DNA of 27,589 nucleotides from a virus, in the IMG/VR virus record IMGVR_UViG_3300030419_004608, positions 1 through 27,589 of that record. One strand, written 5' to 3'. The position numbers were made by a program, and so were the translations under genes. The notes beneath the pieces are model-generated. The model saw only the letters and a list, made by a program, of their open reading frames with translations. It was not told the origin of the DNA and did no database searches. Numbering within the stretch: position 1 is the first letter of the stretch; every line of letters starts with the position of its first letter. Of the stretch, positions 6,834 to 16,500 are shown piece by piece.

Positions 6834-7847
6834 ATGGCTTTTAGAGTTAAACGAACTGTAGATACAACTACATCTATCCCTACAGGAATACCATCTTTTA
6901 CCAGAATAAGTCAAATGGTAAAAAAATTAATAAATGCTTCACAGTACGATTATCATGAATCGGAAGCGTTTGAAGTTAGAGAAGTAAATTTAAATGCATC
7001 ATATAAAGGTTATGGAGCAGTAACAGGTACATTTATAAACAATCCTACTCAAGAAATACTCGGTGGAGTGGTTTTACCGTTAATGCCTAATATTACCAAT
7101 ATACCTGTTATCGGTGAGCATGTAGTAGTTACAGAATATAATGGTCAACATTATTATACAAGTATTGTAAATAGAAAAAATTCACCGAATGAAAACGCTA
7201 TACCTGGTGCTAGTGGTACTTATGAAAAAGATACCAAGTACGGTGATACATTTGAACGAAAAGATATTAGAAGAGTTGAAGTAAATGAAGGTGATATTGT
7301 TTATGAAGGTAGATTTGGTAATTCAATAAAACTTGGTAGTGACTCTACTAATGGTTCACCAGTAATTAAAATAAGAGCGGGACAAACATTAGATACTGAA
7401 ACGAAAGATATCTTTCAAAAACCAGTAAAAGAAAGTATAGATAATGATAATTCATCTATTTATTTAATATCAGACGGATTAGTCGGTGAAACGTTTGAAG
7501 AAGAACAAATTACAGGGAAAAAAATACTAATAAAATCTGATGGTATATTTATTAGTGGAAGAGATAATATTAGATTAAAAGCTTTAAACAGTATAAGTTT
7601 AAATTCTGATGTAATTAATTTAGGAAGTGAAGCAAATGAATCGGTTGTTAAAGGTGAAGAATTGAAAAAAATAATTGATATGTTGTTAGATTCAGCTATA
7701 GGTTCAAAAACAGCAGAAGCCGCTGTTCAATCAGGACTCGGTAATTTACCAGGAGCTGCTCAATTAACAGCTGAAGCAACAGAATTACAAACTATAAAAA
7801 ATCTACCAGCGGCACCATATTTAAGTACAAAAGTAAAAACAAGTTAG
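6834..7847 (+). CDS. 5: Baseplate central spike, gp5-like, without lysozyme domain
   Basis: A 337-aa virion protein. Residues about 62-115 look like the OB-fold of gp5/VgrG-type spikes ('GTFINNPTQEILGGVVLPLMP', then 'GEHVVVTEYNGQHYYTSIVN'). The C-terminal half has short beta repeats of the spike shaft ('EGDIVYEGRFGNSIKLGS', 'DNIRLKALNSISLNSDVINLGSEANESVVKGE'), which give a triangular prism or helix in the trimer. Unlike T4 gp5, there is no lysozyme domain between the two. It should tip the tail tube and pierce the outer membrane. The last 60 residues are Ala/Gly-rich and helical. Its place next to the gp25 and gp6 genes supports the call. Confidence 0.75.
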   Translation: MAFRVKRTVDTTTSIPTGIPSFTRISQMVKKLINASQYDYHESEAFEVREVNLNASYKGYGAVTGTFINNPTQEILGGVVLPLMPNITNIPVIGEHVVVTEYNGQHYYTSIVNRKNSPNENAIPGASGTYEKDTKYGDTFERKDIRRVEVNEGDIVYEGRFGNSIKLGSDSTNGSPVIKIRAGQTLDTETKDIFQKPVKESIDNDNSSIYLISDGLVGETFEEEQITGKKILIKSDGIFISGRDNIRLKALNSISLNSDVINLGSEANESVVKGEELKKIIDMLLDSAIGSKTAEAAVQSGLGNLPGAAQLTAEATELQTIKNLPAAPYLSTKVKTS

Positions 7848-7855
7848 GAGTTATT

Positions 7856-8314
7856 ATGACTAAGAAACAGTTAATGAAAATAATCACAGAAGTAATCCGT
7901 AAAGAAGTGAAAAAAGAAGTAGAAAAGATATTTATTAAAGAAGGAACTTCTAGTAAATTAGTTGATACTGTAAGTCGTACTAAGATAATTCCAGAGGTTT
8001 TAGAACCAAAGGAAGAAGTACAGTATACTAAGAATAAAAGTTTAAATAAAGTTTTAAACGAAACTGTTGGGTTAGCAAAATCACAAAAAGAGTTTGATGA
8101 GTATCCAACTTTAGGTAATGGTAGTTTTGATACATCAAAAATGACAGAACTTATGGGATATGGAAAAACTGATGAAGTAAAAAGAGATATAGTGGCGGTT
8201 GATACTTTAAAGAAAGCGGGTAAATCAATTAATGATGTTCCAGAACACGTAACAAACGCATTGACAAGAGATTATAGTGATTTAATGAAAGCTATGGATA
8301 AAAATAAGGGGTAA
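7856..8314 (+). CDS. Unknown tail-block protein with basic helical N-terminus
   Basis: A 152-aa protein with good GGAG ribosome site. Residues 1-30 form an amphipathic, Lys/Glu-rich helix 'MTKKQLMKIITEVIRKEV', a style of N-terminus seen on several proteins of marine phages. The middle is polar and the C-terminus helical. No domain is recognised. It lies between the gp5-like spike and gp25, so it may be a baseplate hub or wedge component. The N-terminal I-T-E at residues 10-12 would also fit a prohead-protease site, so an internal virion protein is an alternative (weak). Confidence 0.65.
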   Translation: MTKKQLMKIITEVIRKEVKKEVEKIFIKEGTSSKLVDTVSRTKIIPEVLEPKEEVQYTKNKSLNKVLNETVGLAKSQKEFDEYPTLGNGSFDTSKMTELMGYGKTDEVKRDIVAVDTLKKAGKSINDVPEHVTNALTRDYSDLMKAMDKNKG

Positions 8315-8317
8315 TAA

Positions 8318-8743
8318 ATGTCAAGTGCTAGAGAAACAGATTTAAATCCTAATACATATATTGGACTTTCATTTCCATTGAGGAGAGATAAGTTTCATGA
8401 CTTTGCACTGACTAAGAATTCATTACAACAAGCAGAACATAATCTTAAAAATTTATTACTAACATATCCAGGTGAAAGAGTTGGTCAACCAGAGTTCGGT
8501 AGTAGATTAAGAGCGTTGTGTTTTGAACAAATGGATGATACATTACCACAACGAATAGAGGAAGAAGTTAGAAAATCAGTTTCTACTTGGTTACCCTATA
8601 TTAATATTATAGAAGTAGTTACATTAACAGAAGAAGGTGATAAGAATAAAATTTTTGTTAGAATGAGATATTCTACATCATTAAACCCTCAAACGATACA
8701 ACAAATTGAACTGGATACAAGTTATACAGCTACAATACAATAA
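8318..8743 (+). CDS. 25: Baseplate wedge subunit gp25
   Basis: A 141-aa member of the gp25/GPW family, which links the wedge to the sheath and starts sheath assembly. The opening 'GLSFPLRRDKFHDFALT' and the core 'LKNLLLTYPGERVGQPEFGSRL' carry the family signature (a T-x-P-G-E-R-x-x-x-P-x-F-G-S loop), followed by the amphipathic helix '..RIEEEVRKSVSTWLPYI'. Length is close to T4 gp25 (132 aa). It is followed 13 bases later by gp6, the same order found across contractile injection systems. Confidence 0.92.
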   Translation: MSSARETDLNPNTYIGLSFPLRRDKFHDFALTKNSLQQAEHNLKNLLLTYPGERVGQPEFGSRLRALCFEQMDDTLPQRIEEEVRKSVSTWLPYINIIEVVTLTEEGDKNKIFVRMRYSTSLNPQTIQQIELDTSYTATIQ

Positions 8744-8755
8744 TAGGAATTTATA

Positions 8756-10747
8756 ATGGCTCGTACAAGTGTAAAAAAGAATATGGTAAAATCAGTCAAT
8801 TATCTCAATAGAGATTTTAGTGATTTTAGAGATGATTTAATTGAATTTGCTAAAGTATATTTTCCAAATACATATAATGATTTTAATGAAGCTTCACCTG
8901 GTATGATGTTTATTGAAATGGCGGCATATGTAGGTGATGTACTTTCTTATTATATAGATTCTCAATTCAGAGAATCATTATTAGCATATGCTGAAGAAAA
9001 AAGAAATGTATATAATATAGCACAGTCATTTGGATATAAACCTAAAGTTACTTCACCGTCCAGTGTAGTGTTAGATGTATTTCAAAGAATACCTGCATTA
9101 AACGCAAAACCAGATTATAGATATGCTTTAAATGTTAAAGCTGGTGCAACAGTAACCGCAGCTAGTACAGGTGCAACATTTAGAACATTAGAAGATTGTA
9201 ATTTTAAATTTTCAAGTTCTTATGATCCACGTGATGTTACTATTTTTGAATCTGATAGTGGAACACCAACAAAATTTTTATTAAAGAAAAAAGTAAAAGC
9301 TGAAAGTGGAACTATAGCTACTGAATACTTTTCTTTCAGTAGTGCTGAAAAATATGCACAAATTAAATTATCTAATCCGAAAGTTATAGAAATAATTTCA
9401 GTAACAGATAGTGACAATAATAAATGGTATGAAGTTGATTCTTTAGCTAGAGATACTATTTTTGAAGATATGGAGAATAATTCATCTAATGACCCTACTT
9501 CTGTAATTAATAGAGAAACATCTCCATATATTTTAAAACTAAAGAAAACTTCACGAAGATTTACAGCGTATATAAATCAAAATGATTTTACTGAATTACG
9601 ATTTGGAGCTGGTATATCGGATAATCCAGATGAAGAAATTATTCCTAATCCAGACATGGTTGGTTCAAGTTTACCAGGTAGTCCTAGTTATCTTACTACT
9701 GCATTTGATCCTAGTAACTTTTTAGAAACAAAAGCATTTGGTTTAGCTCCATCTAATACAACTTTAACTGTAAAATATGCTTACGGTGGTGGTATTGATG
9801 ATAATGTAAATTCAGATGATATTGTTGAGTTATCAAGTGTTTCTTATGGGATAGAAGATAATTTATTATCAACAGCATTAGTACAAGAAGCAAAAGATTC
9901 TGTAGCGTTTACTAATCCAAATCCAGCTACTGGTGGTTCTAACGGACAAACTATAAGAGAAGTAAGAGAAAGTGCACTAGCATTTTTTCAATCTCAACAA
10001 AGAAGTGTTACTAAAGAAGATTATATTGTTAGAGCGTATTCATTACCAGCTAAATATGGTAATCTCGCTAAAGTACATTTAGTACAAGATGATCAATTGA
10101 ATAAGACAGTAGGATTGGATAATTTAGAGAGAAAAGTAACTCAAGCAGATGTTGACGCTAATAAAACTATAAAACAGTTACAAGTAAGAGTACCAAATCC
10201 TTTAGCGATGAATATGTACACATTAGGGTATAACTCTAATAAAAAATTATCAGCTTTAAATCAGACTGTTAAAGAAAATTTAAAAACATATTTGTCTCAG
10301 TATAGATTAGTTACAGATGCAATTAATATTAAAGACGCGTATATTATAAACATAGCAGTTAGTTTTGCTATACTAACAAAATCAGGATTTAACAAAAATG
10401 ACGTACTTCTTAGATGTGTAACAGTAATTAAAGATTTCTTTAATATTGATAGATGGCAGATAGGTCAACCTATTGTGTTATCTGATATAGCTTATGAATT
10501 ATCATTAGTAGAAGGTGTAGCTACTGTAGTACCACCAGTAGAAAATAATCCTGATAAGTTACCAATTTTAATTGAAAATAAATATAAAGTTTCAGCTGGA
10601 TATTCTGGTAACTTTTATGATGTAGAAAGTGGTTTAATAGATGGTGTAATATATCCAGCGTTAGACCCAAGTATTTTTGAAGTTAAATATCCTGATTCAG
10701 ATATTAAAGGTAAAGTTTTAGGTGATAACTTAGGTATAGTGGAGTAG
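8756..10747 (+). CDS. 6: Baseplate wedge subunit gp6 (J-like)
   Basis: A 663-aa protein, the same size class as T4 gp6 (660 aa), which forms the inner baseplate ring. The N-terminus 'VNYLNRDFSDFRDDLIEFAKVYFP', then 'ASPGMMFIEMAAYVGDVLSYYIDSQFRES', is the typical gp6/baseplate J opening. The central part holds beta-rich domains ('LRFGAGI') and a 'REVRESALAFFQSQQRSVTKEDYI' helix with the J-family 'R-x-V-T-x-x-D-Y' motif. It is intact, with AGGAA before ATG. It would work with gp25 and the large protein at 13533. Confidence 0.92.
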   Translation: MARTSVKKNMVKSVNYLNRDFSDFRDDLIEFAKVYFPNTYNDFNEASPGMMFIEMAAYVGDVLSYYIDSQFRESLLAYAEEKRNVYNIAQSFGYKPKVTSPSSVVLDVFQRIPALNAKPDYRYALNVKAGATVTAASTGATFRTLEDCNFKFSSSYDPRDVTIFESDSGTPTKFLLKKKVKAESGTIATEYFSFSSAEKYAQIKLSNPKVIEIISVTDSDNNKWYEVDSLARDTIFEDMENNSSNDPTSVINRETSPYILKLKKTSRRFTAYINQNDFTELRFGAGISDNPDEEIIPNPDMVGSSLPGSPSYLTTAFDPSNFLETKAFGLAPSNTTLTVKYAYGGGIDDNVNSDDIVELSSVSYGIEDNLLSTALVQEAKDSVAFTNPNPATGGSNGQTIREVRESALAFFQSQQRSVTKEDYIVRAYSLPAKYGNLAKVHLVQDDQLNKTVGLDNLERKVTQADVDANKTIKQLQVRVPNPLAMNMYTLGYNSNKKLSALNQTVKENLKTYLSQYRLVTDAINIKDAYIINIAVSFAILTKSGFNKNDVLLRCVTVIKDFFNIDRWQIGQPIVLSDIAYELSLVEGVATVVPPVENNPDKLPILIENKYKVSAGYSGNFYDVESGLIDGVIYPALDPSIFEVKYPDSDIKGKVLGDNLGIVE

Positions 10748-10751
10748 ATAA

Positions 10752-11882
10752 ATGCATTATTTTACATTCGCAGATAAAGATACAACTATTTATGAAGTTA
10801 GTAGTAGTATGAACACTGGATTAGATGAAATATTAGAAGTAAGAAAAGATATTAGTGATACAGGAGATCAGATAAATGTTTCTCGTATATTAATTAAATT
10901 TGATATATCTGATTTATCTGAATCAATTTCTCGAGGATTAATTCCACAACCATCAAACGGACATTATGCTTCAAGTTCATATTATTTAAATTTATATGAT
11001 GCTAATCCGACAGCGTTAGCTACATCACAGAGTTTATTCGCTTATCCAGTTAGTCAGTCTTGGACTATGGGTGATGGTCATTCTTATGATAATCCAATAT
11101 CAAAAGAAGGTGCAAGTTGGACATATAGAATTGGAAAGATTAACGGAACACTATGGGCAGCTCAAGGTCCTAGTGCTTCTGGTGGACAATGGTATAGTGG
11201 TAGTGAATATGAAGCTTCTTTTTCTTTTGACCAAGATACTTCAGATGTTAGAATGAATGTTACTGATATATTTAGTAAATGGTTAGATAATACTATTGGA
11301 AATGACGGATTTATGATAAAAAGAAGTGGTAGTGTTTCAAATCAGAATAGTGGTAGTGATGAAGGTAGTACAACTAAATTCGGTAACTTTTCATTTTTCT
11401 CATCCGATACTCATACAAAATATCCACCAACATTAGAAGTTGTATGGGATGACTCAAAATGGTCTACAGGTTCATTATCACCAATAACAGGTTCTGATTT
11501 AGAAGATATGGTTATGTATATGAAAGGATTACGACCAGAATATAAAGAAAAAAGTAAAGCAAAATTTAGAGTTGTAGGTCGTGGAAGATTTCCAACTAAA
11601 ACATATTCAACAACTCCTTCTAATTTATCTGTGAAGTATTTACCTAGTGGTTCATCATACTATTCTATTAAAGATGCAGAAACAAATGAAACAGTTGTAC
11701 CTTACGGTAGTGGTTCTAAATTAAGTTGCGACTCTTCAGGTAACTACTTTAATGTTTGGATGAATGGATATCAACCTGAAAGATATTATAAACTAGAGTA
11801 TAGAGTGATAAGTGGAAGTGGAACCGCTGATGAAACTGACTTATATTTTGATGAGGGATTTACATTTAAGGTATCGTTATAA
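10752..11882 (+). CDS. Virion protein with DNRLRE-like N-terminal domain
   Basis: A 376-aa predicted baseplate or fibre protein. Residues about 5-60 read 'FADKDTTIYEVSSSMNTGLDEILEVRK' then 'VSRILIKFDISDLSES' (key pattern: D-T-x-I-Y...N-x-G...L-x-V...R-x-L-I-K-F-D-I-S-x-L), which is the signature of DNRLRE/CBM96-type beta-sandwich domains of surface and carbohydrate-associated proteins. The rest to about residue 235 continues that sandwich ('RMNVTDIFSKWLDN..GFMIKRSG'). The C-terminal 130 residues form a separate beta domain. It lies in the baseplate operon right after gp6, so I infer a host-facing wedge component. Exact T4 counterpart unknown. Confidence 0.7.
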   Translation: MHYFTFADKDTTIYEVSSSMNTGLDEILEVRKDISDTGDQINVSRILIKFDISDLSESISRGLIPQPSNGHYASSSYYLNLYDANPTALATSQSLFAYPVSQSWTMGDGHSYDNPISKEGASWTYRIGKINGTLWAAQGPSASGGQWYSGSEYEASFSFDQDTSDVRMNVTDIFSKWLDNTIGNDGFMIKRSGSVSNQNSGSDEGSTTKFGNFSFFSSDTHTKYPPTLEVVWDDSKWSTGSLSPITGSDLEDMVMYMKGLRPEYKEKSKAKFRVVGRGRFPTKTYSTTPSNLSVKYLPSGSSYYSIKDAETNETVVPYGSGSKLSCDSSGNYFNVWMNGYQPERYYKLEYRVISGSGTADETDLYFDEGFTFKVSL

Positions 11883-12574
11883 TGCCGTATACAAAATCAG
11901 AATTAGAAACTGTAAGTTTTTATCAAGACTTTGTAACGAAACTACGTGATAAGTATTTTGATGAAATAAAAACGTTTCTTAATAATAAATTTAGAAGAGA
12001 TGGGATATTATATTCCTTTGAAGATATATTTACGGGTTTAGGTATTGAAGATACTCCAACAGGAGAAGACTCAGAATATTCTTTTTTACGTAAAGAGGAT
12101 TATTCAATGTATACTGCATCAGAAAAGATAGCCGCAAAAAATGATCCTGAAATTCAATTAGAACCAGAAGTAACTGATCATAGAGAAGATCAATATTCAA
12201 AATCTAAAGGTAGATATCCGTTATATGAAAAGAGTGATATTTTAAATAAAGTAATAGATAGAGAAATTTCAGAATTAACAACACCTGAACCAACTGGAGG
12301 TACACTTCCTGCTGGAATAAAAAACGGTGATAGAGTGGCAGTAGAAAATGCTTTTCAATACGGTACATCACTAGACCCTTTAGATATTTGGTTTATTGAA
12401 GATAATAAAAAAAGAAAATATCAAAGTAAATTTGCTTTTTTTAGTAGTGTATATAGTAAAAGTTCTGTAAAATTATTTGAACAAAGTGTTATTGATTTAA
12501 TAGTTGATGGTAAAGATATAACAGTTGGATTTAGTAAATGGGACACAGATAACGCTTCAGAAGGTGTATATTAA
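11882..12574 (+). CDS. Unknown baseplate-block protein
   Basis: A 230-aa protein, one-base overlaps on both sides (TAATG-type junctions). The N-terminal 35 residues are helical ('SELETVSFYQDFVTKLRDKYFDEIKTFLNNKFRRDG'-type amphipathic segment), the middle is acidic and Pro/Thr-rich, and the C-terminus 'FSSVYSKSSVKLFEQSVIDLIVDG' looks globular. No domain recognised. Similar-sized proteins occur at this place in marine T4-like phages; I infer a structural role in the wedge or its assembly. Confidence 0.6.
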   Translation: MPYTKSELETVSFYQDFVTKLRDKYFDEIKTFLNNKFRRDGILYSFEDIFTGLGIEDTPTGEDSEYSFLRKEDYSMYTASEKIAAKNDPEIQLEPEVTDHREDQYSKSKGRYPLYEKSDILNKVIDREISELTTPEPTGGTLPAGIKNGDRVAVENAFQYGTSLDPLDIWFIEDNKKRKYQSKFAFFSSVYSKSSVKLFEQSVIDLIVDGKDITVGFSKWDTDNASEGVY

Positions 12575-13521
12575 TGGCTAGATTAAATGAAAAAGATTTA
12601 CCCTTATTAAGTGATGGTAAAACAGCATCGTTACTTGGTGCTGGCTACGCATATTTGGGTGGTAACTTTACAACTAATCCTAATGATTATGTACAAATTT
12701 CAATTTATGATACGAATGATAATTTTTTAGAAAGTGCCATAGTAGGTTCTGATGATTATATATACAATGCCGGAGAAGTAAAATTAAAAACAGGAACTAT
12801 ACTTAGAAGAATGGGTTATGATAGAGGTAGATATGTTGTAAAATATAATTTTTTTAGAAAGTTAGCAGGATCGTATGAAAATATATTAGTTGATGAAAAT
12901 AATAATAGATATTTCGGAAATTATTCTTTTAATGAAGAGACTGGAGAAATAACTGATGTAAATGGTAATAGAATATATTTAAAAGAATATAAATATTTTA
13001 CACACGAAATATCACCATCAAGAAAAGAAATTAGATTAGTACCTCAACGTATTAATGATAGACAATATAGAGATGATTTCTTTAATTTACAAACAGAACT
13101 TAAAAAAGTAGACGGTGACGGTGAGATTAAATTTGCAGGTGATGAAGGTGGTAAAGCTGATAGTTTAACAATGGAATATGTCGATTCAGATAAAAGTTTT
13201 CCATCACAACTAGCTAATGGTTATATTGTATTAAATAATGTATTCGCTCAACCATTGAAAGCTCCATCAGGATCAATATCCGAACCACCAGATATACCTT
13301 ATGGCCCAACTGGTACTGCAGGTTTTCCTGAGAATCCCATAGACGAGGATAGTTCTGTTGAAGTTAATGATTGGACATGGGGTTATTACCAAGAACAAAC
13401 TGGATTAGTTGATGGATATTTCGCAGATAGTGACAATAATAAATGGCGATATAAAAAAACTGGAAGTGTATTTGATTTTACTTACATACCTGATGATGAA
13501 TACCCACCTGATATTGATTAA
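12574..13521 (+). CDS. Unknown baseplate-block protein, beta-rich
   Basis: A 315-aa protein that starts one base inside the previous gene. The N-terminal third has a beta sandwich look ('YVQISIYDTNDNFLESAIVGSD', 'KTGTILRRMGYDRGRYVVKYNFFRKLAG'), resembling extended structural domains in tail proteins. The C-terminus is rich in Pro, Asp and Gly and ends 'DDEYPPDID'. It precedes the giant 1316-aa protein and is probably part of the same baseplate periphery. No enzymatic motif seen. Confidence 0.6.
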   Translation: MARLNEKDLPLLSDGKTASLLGAGYAYLGGNFTTNPNDYVQISIYDTNDNFLESAIVGSDDYIYNAGEVKLKTGTILRRMGYDRGRYVVKYNFFRKLAGSYENILVDENNNRYFGNYSFNEETGEITDVNGNRIYLKEYKYFTHEISPSRKEIRLVPQRINDRQYRDDFFNLQTELKKVDGDGEIKFAGDEGGKADSLTMEYVDSDKSFPSQLANGYIVLNNVFAQPLKAPSGSISEPPDIPYGPTGTAGFPENPIDEDSSVEVNDWTWGYYQEQTGLVDGYFADSDNNKWRYKKTGSVFDFTYIPDDEYPPDID

Positions 13522-13532
13522 GAAGAAATAAA

Positions 13533-16500
13533 ATGTCTAAGAATCCAACATTAAGTCCATATATTTCAAGAGTTACTTCGGTAGGTAGTACAGGTATATC
13601 GTTAAGCAAAACCTGGAATGAAGTTTTAGATTCAATCCAATCAAAACCAATTTCTGAAAATACTTCAGTTGCAAAATCTGCTAATTCAACTTTTACTGAT
13701 TGGAGTATTATTTACAAACATAACGATAAAAGAGATTTAAGTACATTTTTACATTTCGGTGATGATAAAATACTGTTAACTGTAAACTCTAAAACTGATG
13801 ATAACTTATTTCCTAAGTATCCACATTCTGTTGTTTATAAATTATACGAACCGTTACCAGATGATGTAGAAGTAAAAGATAATGTTTTTGTAGTAAGAGA
13901 AGTATTACCACCGTTAACTGAAACAGTTGAACTAGTTCCATATGATCAAGAAGATGAAGATGTACTAGTATTAAAAGTACCTGATTCAACACAAGTAGAT
14001 TCACCAATAACTAAACGTTCAACTGAGTTTAAAACTTATGATGATTTAGTTACATCAGATGTTAGACTTAAAAAAGAAATAGAAGATAAATTTATTAGTG
14101 GTAGTCAACAACCTGTTGATTTAAATATAGATTATTCCAACTATGAAAATTTTATTAATTTTTCTTCAGCTGAAAAAAGATTAAAAAACTTTAAATATAA
14201 AATAAGTCTATTAGACGGATATATACAAGAGAGTGCTTCATTAGTAAATATTACTAATTCTACGAATGATTTAGTTTCGTATGATAACAAAATAAGAAAA
14301 TTAAAAAGTAATTTTGACGGTTATGAAAGTTATCTCTATAATATAAGTTCTTCTTATAAATCTAGTTCTATGGGAGAAACACTTGATGCTTCGTGGCCAA
14401 AAACTGGAAGTGGATCTTATGCTGATCCTTATAAACCGTTGAGTGCATCAAGTACAGCGTTTACTAATTGGTACGGATCTATACCTTCACAAAAAGGACA
14501 ATTATATAGTGCGTCATTATACGATAGAGATAACCCAAATAGATTAGTTAATCTTTTACCTAATCATATAAGTACAGATGTAAGTAATAAACAGTTTTTA
14601 GATTTTATGGATATGATAGGTCAACAATTTGATGAATTATGGACTTACACAAAAGCAGTCGCAGATATAACAGATAGACAGAATGATTTAAGGGAAGGAT
14701 TTTCTAAAGATTTGATTTATACTTTAGCTAAATCTTTAGGTTGGGATATACAAGACGGTAAAGATTTATTAGAGTTAAGTAGAATAGGTTTTGGTCAGAA
14801 AGTGAGTGGAAGTGGTGATTATTCCTTATATACATCAGGTTCTATTAGTTCACCACCAGAAGCAGATATATCTAAAGAGATAACAAAAAGATTAATAGCT
14901 AGTATGCCATATATACTTAAATCAAAAGGTACTATAGGTTCTTTTAAAGCAATTATGAATTGTTATGGTATACCTTCTTCTATATTAAGAGTGAGAGAAT
15001 ATGGTGGGATACAAAAATCAAATCAACGAGATACGTTTGAAATATCAAGAAAGTTTACTAAAGCATTAGGATTTAGGGGTTCTCAGTACGTTACAAGTAG
15101 TTGGGCAGATGACGGAACTACAGATAGAAAACCTGAAACAGTAGAATTAAGGTTCAGAGCAGTATCTGGTTCTGATCAGATTTTAATTCAAAAAGATGCG
15201 AAGTGGGCTATTAAGTTAAAAGACAACGCTTCATCAGATAATAACGGTACAGTTTCATTTATGTTATCTGGTTCAGATGGTTATAAAGAAATAAGTTCAT
15301 CATTATTACCAGTATTTGATGGTGAATATTATTCAGTAATGTTAAAGAAATCAACGTTAAATATTGAATTATTTTCCTTTCCAGGATTTGATACTGGATC
15401 AATATTTAATCCACCTTTTGTACCAGGTACAAATAGTGCAGAAAACGGAGTAATAAAAATAGTAAGTAGTTCTCAAGCAGTAACACGTTCATCTGGAAGT
15501 AATAGTTTACTTCATAAGAACACAGCCGATGCGGGATCAGATAGTATTTCGTATTCTACTTTATATAAAAATGACGCTACTTTACCAGATTATGATGCGT
15601 CAATAGCTAGTGTTAGTGAAGGTGATATTTATAAGTTTTCTGCTTATGCAAAAGTTTCTTCTAGTGGTGTTGATTCAGTAGGTAGTTTAACTTTATTTGA
15701 ATTAGATAGTAGTGGTAATGTTGTTAATTGGGATGATGAACAACTTTATACTTCAATTGATGGTGGGGTCAAGACTTCTGATGTCGTAGGTTTAAATGAA
15801 ACTGATTGGAATCAAATACAAGTAACTAAAACTATAAAGTTTAGTAATACATCAGGATTAGGTATACGTTTAGAAAATCGTAAACCAGGTTCAACTATTT
15901 ATTGGGATGATGTATCAGTAAGAAAAATTTCTACAAATACAGATTCAATATCTGGTTCATTTACTTATGATTTATTTGTTAAAAAATATGACGCGGGATT
16001 AGATAGAATATTACATTCATCTAAAACATCAATGGTTATTACTGGTTCTAATGCTGTATCATATTCATATAACGCATCTTGGACTGGTAGTGGAGATTTA
16101 TATCTTGCTGGTGGTCCTACTTCAGGATCATTTAGTGCAAATAAATTAACAGGTTCTTTAATGGAATTTAGATTATGGAATGAACCATTAAAAGAAAGTA
16201 GATTTAATACTCATGTTTCAAATCCAAAGTCTTATATAGGTAATACACCAACTTCTTCATATTCTAATTTAATTAGAAGATATTCATTTGACGACAATAC
16301 TACATTATCTGATACAAGTACTATTAGAGATGTAAGACCTAATCAGAATACTACTGTAGCAGGATATACAAATGGATTTGGTGGAGCAAATATGTTTGAA
16401 TCAGTTGTAGATAAAACTAAAACTACAATACCAAATCACGGTCCTAATAGAAGAAGTGCAACTAAAATAAGAATAGAAAATAATTTTATAAGTGGTAGTT

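Noticed and set aside
9220-9417. Open frame on the minus strand inside the gp6 gene
   Set aside because: It lies wholly within a strongly recognised gene, has no ribosome site and shows no domain; it is a shadow frame.
11071-11256. Short hydrophobic frame inside the DNRLRE-like gene
   Set aside because: Out-of-frame shadow with no ribosome site.
13813-14007. Leu/His-rich open frame on the minus strand within the giant baseplate gene
   Set aside because: Its composition is just the complement of A+T-rich codons and it has no supporting signals.
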